A stretch of 64,000 bases of DNA from Colocasia esculenta (Eukaryota > Streptophyta > Magnoliopsida > Alismatales > Araceae). Shown here in pieces: positions 37,701-49,700 of this stretch. Within the stretch, counting starts at the first letter, position 1. Each line of letters starts with the position of its first letter. The notes beneath the pieces are model-generated. The model ran no database searches and was not told the DNA's origin. It saw only the letters and a program-made list of their open reading frames with translations. The stretch spans positions 66,652,961 to 66,716,960 of the forward strand of contig CM024760.1 of NCBI GenBank assembly GCA_014218235.1, given 5' to 3'. A program made the translations under genes and the position numbers.

Positions 37701-40700
37701 CTACAAGAGAGATCCTCATATGCAATGGCCGACAAGGGGTTCATAGCTGAAGGCCACTCTATGACTATCAATCATCCACCATATTTTGATGGTAATAATT
37801 ACACATATTCGAAAAATCAAATGCATATCTTTCTCAGAGCTCAGCATTATAAGATCTGGAAAGTGGTAAGCAACGGTCCATACGTTCTACCAGAGGACGA
37901 AAGAAAGTGGACGGAAGATCAGATTAAAAAATCTAAGACTAATTATAGTGCAATGAACATCATGTAGTGTGCAACTCATCCTAATGAATATTCACGTGTC
38001 TCCATGTGTAGCTCCGCAAAAGAAATGTGGGACAACCTGAAACTCATATATGAATGCACTTCGGAGGTCAAGGAAACCAAGGCAAACATTCCGGTGTCCG
38101 AATATGAGCTGTTTCGGACGAAGTCAGAAGAAACCATCTCCGAGATGTTCGCCAGATTCACTACTATAACAAATGGACTGAAGGCTCTTGGAAAAGAGTA
38201 TACAAGCTCATAGTTGGTCAGAAAAGTCCTCAGGTCACTGCCAAGTTAACCGTTATAGAGGATTCCAAAAACTTGGCAACCCTTCTCACTTGAGGAACTA
38301 ATTGGATCCTTGATGACATACAAGCTTAACATAAAAAGAAATGAGCCAGAAGTCAAGAAGGGAAAGGGGATCGCCCTCAAGGCTACACCTGTTTGTCAGG
38401 AGAGCAACACTGAAGAAGACAGTGATATGGACGGCGATGAGGAGGAGTTGGCAATGCTAACCAGAAAGATGCGGACCTTCCTTCACAAAAGAAAGTCATT
38501 CCAAAGCAACTCCAAGAAGCCAGACAGGAAATCTTTTCCACAAAAGAGTGAGAACAGCAAGAAAAGGAAGTCATCTGTTATGAATGTAAGAAACCAGGGC
38601 ACATGCGTGCAGCCTGAGTTGCAGAAAAAGTTCAAGAAGGGAAGATTCAGTAAGCTCGAAGTTATGGTGAGCACATAGAGCGACGAGGACTCAGACAGCT
38701 CATCCTTGGAATCAGGAGACAAGAAGGAAAATCTATCTCATGACTCACGGCAAAGAAATGGAAGAGGTCAGTGACGATCCTGAATCTTTTAATTCAGTTG
38801 AATGGGAAATTGCTTATACCTCTTTGTATGAAAATTTCAAGAAATTGATATCTGAAAACAAGGGCTTAAAAAACAAGTTTGAATTGTTCCTTCATAACCA
38901 AACTCCATGTTTTGCATGCATTGATCTGGAAAAAGAATGTGATAGTTTAAGAGAGTCTAATGAAATCTTGCTTGTTAAAGTAAGTCTTTATGAAGAAGAA
39001 ATTGAATGCATGAATAGTGATAAAGTCAATGATAAAAATTCTGAACTTGAAAAGGAAAACTCTCAATTGAAAACTGAAATTGCCACATTGAAATTTAGGT
39101 TGAGCACCTCTGAGAAAGAAGTTTCTAAACACAAAGATGTTGTGTCTAGGTTAATGAAGGAGAAAAAATTTTGAATGAGGTCCTCTCAATCCCTGTGAAT
39201 TTTCAAAGAGAGAGTCTTGGATACACCTAATAAAAAGAAAGCTTTTCTGTCAAAAACCAAAACTTCTTTTGTACATGCAATACCAAAGCCATTTCATGCT
39301 AAAACCTCCAAACTAAAAAGAAAGCTAGTACTCAAGAGCTCAAACATGTTATTCATCATCATACTATTTTCTCTAGGCCGAAGCCACAAGTCTCAAATAT
39401 CACATGTTTTTATTGTGGTGGTAATGGACATATTAATGCCATATGTCCTTTTAAGAGAAATTCACAAAATGTTAAATGTGTTTGGATCAGAAAAGACTTG
39501 CTGCCTTCTTGTACTAACTCCAGTGGACCCAAGAGGATTTGAGTACCAAAATCCAACTAGAACTTGATTCTCTTGCAGGTATGTCTTGGAGCTCAAAGCG
39601 AGAAGTGGTACTTAGATAGCGGCTGCTCAAGACATATGGTAGGAGACAAGTCATAGTTCATAGAACTACATGATAAAGCTAGAGGTGAGGTCACCTTTGG
39701 AGGTAAAGGCAAAGAAAATGAAAGCAAGATTCAAGAAGGTTCTCCCGAAGAAGAAAAAGAATCAATTCAAAACGTACTTGATCCGTCAAATACCATGGAT
39801 AAATCTAAAGATCCAGCACTTGAAGAACTTCAAGGAAATTCACCGGAGGACCTGAAACTTCTAAAAGAATGGAGATTTATGAAGGATCATCATCTAAGCA
39901 ACGTGATTGGAAATATTGAAGATAATATGACTATGAGGACCAGATCCTCACTGAGGCAAGTGGTAGATCAGGATTTAAATACTTTTATTTCTCAAGTGGA
40001 GCCTAAGAATGTGAATGAGGCACTGGTAGATGAATCATGGATAGCGGTTATGCACGATGAGTTGTACCAATTCCGTAGGAATGAGGTGTGTACTCTAGTG
40101 CCATGTCCTAAATATCATTTCGTGATTGGAACTTGTTGGGTATTTAAAAATAAATTCGATGAATCCGAATGGTAGTTAGGAACAAAGCCCGGCATGTAGC
40201 CAAAGGGTATAGCCAGGAAATGAACATTGATTTCGATGCCTCATTCGTACCAGTGGCCAGGTCGGAAGCCAGACACATTCTTCTCTCTAATGCTTCCTCA
40301 TTGAATTTTAAATTATACCAAATGGATGTAAAATCTGTATTTTTGAATAGGTATATTAAAGAGGATGTGTATGTAGAGCAACCCCAGGTTTTCAGGACAC
40401 CAACAAGCCACATCATGTGTACAAGCTACAAAAGACACTGTATGGGTTGAAACAAGCTTCACAGGCATGGTATGGACGATTAAGTAATTTCTTATTACAT
40501 AATAATTACAAAAGAGGTAAGGCAGACCAAACATTTTTCACAAAAAATTCTGGTAAAGATATCATTATGGTTCAAGTTTATGTTGATGATATCATTTTTG
40601 GCTCAACTAACTCCAGTTTGTGTAAACAATTTGTAAATTTGATGCAAGGGGAGATCGAGATGAACCTAATGGGTGAGCTAAATTTTTTTCTTAGTCTGCA

Positions 40701-43700
40701 GGTCAAACAACTCAAGAAGGACTTCATATGTCAATCCAAATACACCATTGAGTACTCAAGAAGTACGAGTTTGAAAACTCCAAATTGTTGTCCCACCCCC
40801 ATGTCAACATCAATTAAAATGGAAAGCGATGAAAAAGGTAAGCCCGTGGACCCTACCTTATATAGAGGCATGATCGGATCTTTATTATATCTTGCTGCTT
40901 CTAGACTGGACATCCAATTCAGTGTCAGTCTTTGTGCCCATTTTCAGTCGTGTCCTAAAGAATCTCATTTAATAGTTGTTAAACAGATTTTCCGCTATCT
41001 TGTAGGCACAATAGACTTAGGCCTATAGTATCCCATCAGTTGCTCCTTTAAATTAGTTGCCTATACCGATGCTGATTATGCTAGATGTAAAATTGATTGA
41101 AAAAACAAGAGTGGCATGTGTCAGTTTCTAGGAGGTTGCTTGGTCACTTGGGCCTCTAAGAAACAACATTCAATGGCACTTTCCACCGCCGAGGGTGAAT
41201 ATGTGGCCGTCGGTAGTTGTGGTGCCCAGGTGCTTTGGATCAAACAATAGTTGCTTGATTATCATATTTCATTAAATTGTTTTTCTATCATGTGTGATAA
41301 TATAAGTGCAATTAATCTCCTCTAAAAATCCAATTCAACATTCTAGAACCAAGCATATAGAGGTCTGTTGACACGGGATTTTTCTTCACTCAATTTTATT
41401 CATTCATTTCATTTCATTTTGGTTCCAGGTATTCATTCACTTCACATATTTTGGATTTTGGTATTTGCGGGGCGTGCCAATCTGTCTAGTAAACAGGAGA
41501 AAAAGTCTGCGCGATGCGGAGGGAGGGTTTTGGTGTCCGAGAAACGGACAAGTATTGGTGTCCGAGGAACGGACGGGTGCGCCAATTTTAATCTGAATCT
41601 TTGATTCCGTGTCTTTTCATCAACAGGCGATCAGGGTAGCGTGTGCTGGACCTCTGCCTCCTCGATTGGAATTGATGTTACATTTACATCGAGTTAAAAG
41701 CCCTTGGTATTATTTAATACCAACTTTAACCCGAATACCATTCATAGCAAGGATGAGAACATATATATGTAAAGAATTTAGAAAGTCCTAATATGATATT
41801 TTTCCCCTTTTATTGAAAATGCATTTTACTCTTTGAAAATGCTCGAGTTTGTTTCATTTTGAATGGTATGAGATGGTATGGCTGCCTATTTTCTTTGGGT
41901 GTGAAATATGATTTGAAAATGGAACGGGTATATATTCATGGACCGTTTGAGGTTTAAAATGTATGATTTGAACTTTCGTTTGGAATGGGTATACACCCGC
42001 AGATTATTTCTGGGCTTTGTGTGTATTGAGAACTTGGGCAGCACTTCCACATGGGCAGAGTTGTTGTGCAAATTTGTAGTATGCTTTGATTATAGATTAT
42101 GAAGTTCTGTGGCAATTTTTTTTGGGGCGAAGCCTCTCTTTGAACAGAGCTTCCTTCTCTTTTGTTCGCATGGAGATGACCTTGTAGACATATGGATATA
42201 TTTCTTGTGAGGGCCTTGTCAAAACGGAGTTTCTCCCCGATGAACTATCCACATGGGTACAACTCTTTTGTGATATATATATATATATATTTCTGGCAGA
42301 ATTTCGGCTCGGCCAGATTTTGTCTTTTTTTTCTTCTTTTAGAAATATATTCATATAATCATGATTTCATGGGTGTATGCATATATTTTCTGCAGAACTT
42401 CCGCTTAGGTAGAACTCCCTTTATTGCATACAAATGTGGAGTTGTAGACATCTGAGTCTGTTTTCGGGCAGATCCTCCGCTTAGACAAAGTGTCCTCAAG
42501 AAACGTAGCATATGAAATGGTGTTTATATGAATATGTTTTAGGGAGAGTCTCTACTTAGGCAGGCTTCCCGCAGAATACCTGTGCATAGCCATGAATTTG
42601 TAATTTTATGAATATCTTCTCGAGCGGTATCCATTTAGGCGGAGTTTCCATCACGAAAGGTATCTCTGTAGAAACAGAGTCTCCTTCGAGAATATATAAT
42701 ATGAATCCAAATTTATGGTTGTACGAAAGTGTTTTGGGCAGAATTCCCGCTTAGGTAGAGTTTCCCCTAGAAAACATATGCACATAAGCACGGATTCGTA
42801 ATTTATGAATATGTTCTTGAATAGAGATTCTATTCAAATGGAAGTTCTGCTAAGGAACATATATGTATAGGCGCAAAATTGCCATTTTTAGGATATATTC
42901 CCGAGCTAAACCCCGCTTGGGCGGGAGCTCCCCAGAGTTTATTGGAAAAGGGGTTTCTGCTCGGGCAGAGTTCTTTTAGGGAACATATACATATGAATGC
43001 AAATTTGAATCGAATATACGGGTATGTTCTTGGGCAGAATCTCGCTTGGGCAGAGTCTCCTCTAAGAAAATATGCATATAAATACGAGTCTGTGGTTACA
43101 TGGACATGTTTCTTCAGAAGGAACTTTGTCATGGGCAGAGTTCCTCCCGAGAAAGCATATATGTATAAGTGCAAATTTGAGGTTTATGGATATGTCCTTA
43201 GTCGGAATCTCTACTTGGGCAGAGTTTCCCCTAGGAACATATACATAAAAACACAAATTTGCGAATATACGAATATGTTCTCGGGAAGAATCTCCACTTG
43301 GGCAGAGTCTCCCCTAAGAAACACATACATATAAAACACACACACCATCCCAGAGACTTAGCACTACATGGGAGGTGGCACATATGCGTCTGGATGCGTA
43401 GCATTCAGAGCATGAATTACAAAGGTATTTAAATACCATATGTCCATGTATGGACGGCATTTAAACCCTATAGCCCATGGGGCCGATGCTGTTATTACGG
43501 ACTTAAGAAGAGAGAATTGCCGATGCCGTATGGAGACGATCTCTCGATTTCTCACTCTGCTCCGAGTAGGGAAGGGAGTTTGATACCTCACACACAAGAG
43601 AGGAGGTTGAGGAGAGATGGGGAATTTGGAAATTGGGAATTTTCTATTTTTTTGAGTATTTTCAGAAAACAGTGGGGCAGCACTTTGCTAAGGGGAGAGA

Positions 43701-46700
43701 GTTGTAGCTCCCTGGGGCTCACCTTTCAAATGGGGGATGAGGGTGCCTTTTATAGGGGAAGGCCCCCTTACATGCGTGGGGAGTGGGGATCCCTTAACCG
43801 ATGGGAGTCCATCGGTTAGAGGGAAAATTCCCTTTAACGATGGGGGTACCATCAGTTAAAGGGATTAAAACCCCTCAACAATGGTAGTCCCATCGGTTAA
43901 GGGGAAAAATCCCCTTAAACGATGGTAGTACCATCGGTTGGGGGTTTTCTTCCTTTCTTCTTCTTTGCTTTTTTTTTAAAGGGAATTCCCCTTAACCGAT
44001 GGTGGTTCCATCGGTTAGAGGGGAATTTCCCCTCAACCGATGGAACTCCCATCGGTTAAGGGGAAAAATCCCCTTAACCGATGGCAGTCCCATCGGTTAG
44101 GGGACTCTCAAGGGAAGATCCCTTAACCGATGGGACTCCCGTCGGTTAGAGGGGAATTCCCCCTCAACCGATGGTAGTACCATCGGTTGGAGGGGTTTGT
44201 CCCTCCACCGATGGTGCTTCTTCCATCGGTTGGGAAGAGACCCCCTTAACCGGTGGTAGCCCCATCGGTTAAGGGGAAAAAACCCCCTAACCATGGTGCT
44301 TCCATCGGTTAAGGGAGGGGGAATTTCTGGGAATGGGGAATTGGCACAAAAAAATTTTGTGTCCACAAGGTCCGACATCACTTCTTGAGAGATCATGTTG
44401 GGAAAGGTGATTTTGAGTTAAAATTCATTGAAACTAATGCACAAATTGTTAACATTTTCACTAAACCCCTGAGTAGGATAGGGATACCACCCTTAGAAAA
44501 GAGTTGGGGTTGTGCAAAGTCTAGATGTGCATTGAGTAAAGGGGAGTTGCATGTGAGATATTTTCATGCTTGTGTGTTAATTTTTCTGCATGTTCTAAAA
44601 AAAAAAAACTGCTTTCATGTGTTATATATGTATATCCCAAATCCACATGTGGTATGCATAAGCAATCAAATGGTTGGTGTTATCTTGATAAAGAAATTAG
44701 AGAACCCATAGATCGTCTCTATCCTTAATTTTATTGTATCTCCGTGAAAAATAGAATTAGAATATCTTATAAGACTCAAACCACAGCATAAATATTTTGA
44801 TGATTGACGAAATCCTTCTGATTTGCCAATCCTAAGGCCATTCATGCCAGTTCACTACTGGCTGGACCGAATTCTCTTGAAATCTGGGAAATCGGTCGAC
44901 CAATTCATCAAAATCGGACGACCGATTCCGATCACAAGCCCGACCAGTTCATTCCGGTTGCAACCGACTTTGTTGGAAGCGACCCAACCCGGCTCCTATA
45001 TATCTTGGGGTCTGTGTTTCTCATCCCACACTACTTGTTTCTCATCCCTTCAGCCCCTCAAGGACTCCTTGCCCTAGAACTCTCTTTTCTTTCTCCAAGA
45101 GTTCTTAGCCTTAAAGAAATTGGGAGATCCATCCACCTTGACATCGTCCTCACCTATCTTTTTGACTTGCACATCGCAAATCTCTTCTTCTCAGTTTGGT
45201 CCTTGTTGAGAACTTCTCACCGTCCTAGACTTAGGAGGCGTCCCAACCTTATGAGATCCACTCCCCTGAAGGTTCTGTAATGGCTCCACGGGTCCGTGGT
45301 GGTTGTGTGAACCCGAGGCGTCATCGGGAGGTCGGCGAGGGTTCTAGAGCAGGTGCACAAGTTCCAGCGGTGCCGGGAGAGTACTTGGTTCAGAATAAGA
45401 GAAAAATACTTCCTCCCCAGAATGTAGATTTTGCTAATCTAGATGATACCGAGCCTATGCTGTCTCTACTGTTTCAAACTCAAGGATGGGTTCACTTCAT
45501 GTTTCGTCACAAAGTGTGTTATCTGGACGTAGTACAGCAATATTATGCAAACTTCTACACCAGCAACAATCAGTTGTTCACTGTAGTTAATGCTATTGAG
45601 ATACCAATCAGTGACACTACTCTTAGTGCGGCACTACGTATTCCAAATGCGGGGTATCTAGGACAACATGTACCCTATAATGATAGTGATCTGTGTCAAG
45701 TAATGTTGGAGAGAGATCAGCAAAACTGGGTGGCACAACATGCACTTATAAATGCAAATGATTTTCCGCCACTGCAGAGGATTCTTCATCACATGATGAC
45801 CACTATTTTGTTTCCCAAAGGCAGCAGTCGTGATGAAGTCACAAAAATCCACAAAGGTATTTTCCACTGTCTATTTCACAATATATCGTTGCGTCTGCCT
45901 GAAATGATGGTTCTACTCATCAAGTTAGTGAAGAATCAGCCACGGCGTTCCTTGCCCTATGCTGCTCATCTTACCGCTGTGTTTGAGCATGTTGGTATTG
46001 ATCTCTTACATGAAAGGGCGGAGAACATCCCAGTCTCCTTGGTATATAATGTCAACAACATCCTTTGGTTCATGAATTACAGGATTGTGAATGAAAATTT
46101 TAGAACTTTGGGTGTTCATCAAGTTGAAGATAGTGAAGATAGTACAAACTACAAACAATGATGGAATTGAAAATGAAGAAGAAAATGAAGGTGAAGCTCA
46201 AACTCTAGAGGATAGAAATGAAGATGAAGAGCATCCGGCTCCCATGGAACAAGACTTACCTTCTCTCGGTCCCGGAGGTGAAAACTTTTCATTACGATTC
46301 CAAGAGAGCCTGACCAGGCTTGAGGGGGAGATGGCTTCTATGAGAAGGGAAGTCTGCCAAGTGGGCGAGTCAGTGCGAGACCTCTCTAGAGATTTGGCAG
46401 AGATGAGGGTTAGCCAACAGAGCCTTTTGGACTCCCAAGCTCAGTTCTTTAGGGATGTCATGGGTTACCTGCAACCTTCTCAAGATCAGCGTCCTCCTCA
46501 GTGATCCTTAGTTTTGCCACAGTGTCATGGATAAACTTGTTTCTTCCTATCCCACTCTCACCTTTTTGCTGTGATAAAAGGGGAGAAGTTATCTGGCTAT
46601 AGTATAGTACTTGTGTTTTTACTTTGTTTCAATTTTCCTTTTCTTATGTGAATGTGTGCTTGCTTAAGGCATTGTAGGCTTTGTAAGGTTAGAAGTGTCT

Positions 46701-49700
46701 AAGTGAGTGTGCATCCTATGTAAAAGCCCCAAAAAAAATTCAATGAAAATAACAAAAAGGAATATTCAAAAACACTGCTTCTTGTGTCTCTATATGTTTT
46801 TTGTGCTTCATAGTCTGTGCAAATGCTATCTATTTTGTCAACATCAAAAAGAGGGAGATTGTTATCTCCATGTACATATTTAATGTTTTGAAGTTGACAA
46901 AATAAATTGTTATTGAAACATTTTGCCTTGTGTCGTTTATGCACTCTTATGTGGATTTATTGAGAACCTTCATGTACATTTAACATCTTCTCTAATTCTA
47001 TGTGAAATGAAATTCTACAGGGTTTACATGATGTGTTGAGTTCATAAACAAGAGGCCAAGGTGAGTGTTTAAGATTCTAGTACTTTAGAGTTCGAAATGA
47101 CTTGATTTCTGCACTTATGCAGGAAATTGGTCAACTGACTAGAGGAAATAGGTCAACCGACCTACCCAGTACAGGTTGGCACTGCAGTAGACAGGAAGTC
47201 AAACGACCGACTTGAAGATTTCGGTCGACCGACTAGGAAATTTCGGACGACCGATAAGTGCAATTTCTGAAGCATCAAAAGAAGAAGGTTAGCTACACGG
47301 TTAAGTCCAGAATCGGACGACCGATCTGGTGAAATCGGTCGAACGACCCCGGAAACGCAGTTTCCTATTATGGTTAGAACTCCTTCGAAGTTTGGATTTG
47401 GATGTGATTCTCTTGACATCTACGGCCAAGATCATGTCTTTGGCACGTAGGTATATTAGGGGAGGCCTTACCACAGAGTTTAAAAGCACAACTTGTTGGA
47501 GAACGAATCTTTGCTTCCGTCTAAGTCAAACAGCGAACCAGTGAACCATAGTTCCTCCAGGAGATTTTCTTCGAGCTTTCCTGCATAAAGTAGAAGTCTT
47601 GGACGTTCTGATTGTTGTGCAACCATTGTACCACGTCCAAGAAGGCTTGTGCAAATCGTGGTGTTCTTCTCCAACGTTTCTCAACAACGCCAAAACAGGG
47701 TAAGTCTGAAGTTCGTGTTTACTTTTTATTCTCTTATTCTTTTGGTTGAGAAACTTCACACAAACTCCTTTCTACGTATCTCTTTGCGTGTGTGTGTGTG
47801 AGTTGTGCTTGTAGTTTACGAGTGTGCTTGTGAGGGTTTTGATAGCAAGGCCCTTGTAGCTGTTGAGACGTGTGTGTGTGTGGAGGAGTTGCACTCTGTA
47901 TCTCCGGCAAAGTTCAGAGTAGTGTGTTGCCATCTCACGTGTGCGAGGGGTGGACGTAGGCGCACAATCCTTGTGTGGCCGAACCACCTAAATAATTGCA
48001 TACTGTGGTGTGTTTCCTTTTCTTCTACCTCCTTCTACGTACGTTGTTCACTTGTAGTAATGCGTTTGGTGTGATCGTTATTGTTTGGCATATCAAATTA
48101 GTCTAAAATTTTATTTGGTAGTCAGCCAATTCACTCCTCCCCTCTTGATTGTACATTGCACAAGTGCACTTCAAAGGTTAGATAAGCCCACCATCAGGGA
48201 GTTCTTAGTGAGCATTACAGCTGTGGAGGAGATAGTGAAAAACTCACTGCATGATCTTTCTAGGGTGGTTCTAGCATAGAGAGATGCTATGGTTCCTTCC
48301 TGAGTGCAGTCACATGTTCCATATCTGGATATCCCTTGTGTTTACACTGGCTCTGCTTTTACTTCCATTGTTCCTTGTGTCATGCTCCATCCTCGATCCA
48401 CCCCTTGTTAAACACCCAGATGCCGTAAGTAATATCATGATGCTACAGCCATGCTCTTTTGGCATAGTCAGAGCCATAGCAGGAGATCCTCCCCCTTTAA
48501 CTGTCCTCTCTCTCTATCTCTCTGTCTCTGTGTCTCTATGCAGCGGATACTATCGCCCTTCTCTTTTTGATTTTCTAAAACTATCATAGGGTAAAAGAGT
48601 GATTAAAATACTTAATTACTGCCCAGGGGCCTGCTCAAATATTGCAACCTATGGATACAAGAAGATGAGTACTAATTCTAAATGCTTCTAATGGAAACTC
48701 TATAAGAGAAAATAAAGAGATATAAGCTAGGAATTTAACTGGGAGGATGATGACAAGACCTCAGATATTACATCTAAAAGAAGGCATGCAGACTGATGAA
48801 TGACAAAAATAATGGCTAAAGTGGATGATGTACTTGAGAACTAGAAAGCAAATAGAGTTAAGTAACAGGACCTACAGTGCATAATACATATAAACTTATG
48901 CAACTGGCAGTAGATGACTACTTATCTGAAAAACAACTTCAGACATAAATACAAGATTTATTTTGAGTCTGTCATACATCGAGACAAATGTACAATGTGT
49001 TCTATGGAACAAAACTTGTGGAGAAAAGGAAGCCATGAAGAGATAGAAGGATAAAGATTTATCAGGTATTAAAAAGAAAATCTTGAAAGGCGATTTTTGG
49101 CTAGCAGAGACACAAACCTTTTCTCTCTGCAGATGGAATCTTTTCACCTTCAGATTCATCTTCTTCAACTGTTGTTGCAAATATATCAAGGACCACAAGA
49201 TCTCCAATCTGAAGTGTTTTGAGGACATAATTAAAGGTGGAAATGGTTAGAGCTAGTATGCATCATATTCCAGTTCAATTGAGCTCCAAAGAATCAAGGT
49301 CTATCAAATATAATTCTTGTCTAACCATAAAACTAATGCTGCATAATCCAAGCTTTCAAGCGAGATGGTTTCTCCAAAATGATAATTACTTAGTTAAAAA
49401 GCTCCTTCTGAAATTGATGTTGAAATTATGTTGGGTAACCAAAATTTTTTACATCATTATCCTTGTTTTGGATCCTTTGTTGGATCTAGTTGAGCCCAGA
49501 TTGATGGATGAAGTCTACGATGACAATGTTGGAAATGTCATTGCTATTGATGACAATGACAATGATGATGGTAATGAGTGAATCAGCTGGAATGAAAGAG
49601 AAAAGAACGGTCTTTCCTAATGGCAGCCAACCATGTAGAGGAGTAACTTCCTACATTATTAGTCAAACTATCGGAATTGTCATGAACTTACTAAATGGCC

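Larger units (their letters stand above)
41366..44367. mobile_element. Solo LTR nested in the copia RNase H, TSD AGGTC
   Basis: It starts TGTTGACAC and ends GTGTCCACA, flanked by perfect AGGTC at 41361-41365 and 44368-44372. Removing it and one target copy restores KHIEV then RHHFLRDH, the normal RNase H reading. It is 3002 bases with no gag or pol, so it is most likely a solo LTR left by LTR-LTR recombination of a gypsy element. A non-coding mini-element is the alternative. Confidence 0.85.
36260..48173 (+). mobile_element. Sirevirus-like Ty1/copia retrotransposon, both LTRs present, TSD AAGGT
   Basis: The LTRs are 36260-37674 and 46860-48173. The target duplication AAGGT is perfect at 36255-36259 and 48174-48178. 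The element has a tRNA-Met type primer site, gag with coiled coil and zinc knuckles, a protease fragment, RT and RNase H, and a third 3' ORF, the layout of Sireviruses. It lacks an integrase, has many frame breaks and carries a nested solo LTR. It sits in the TIG intron between the exons at 49118 and 34336, in the opposite orientation to the gene. Confidence 0.9.

Noticed and set aside
42879..43334. 151-codon ORF with repeated GQNLAWAESPLR peptide
   Set aside because: It is produced by the tandem repeat in the solo LTR; the repeat continues out of frame on both sides.
43790..44315. CRISPR-like array
   Set aside because: Repeats are palindromic and regular, but spacers are also repeats, there are no cas genes, and the sequence is plant nuclear DNA inside an LTR.
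45280..46161. Host gene on the plus strand
   Set aside because: It lies between pol and the 3' LTR of the copia element, where Sireviruses carry a third ORF, and its wording fits transposon-associated proteins.
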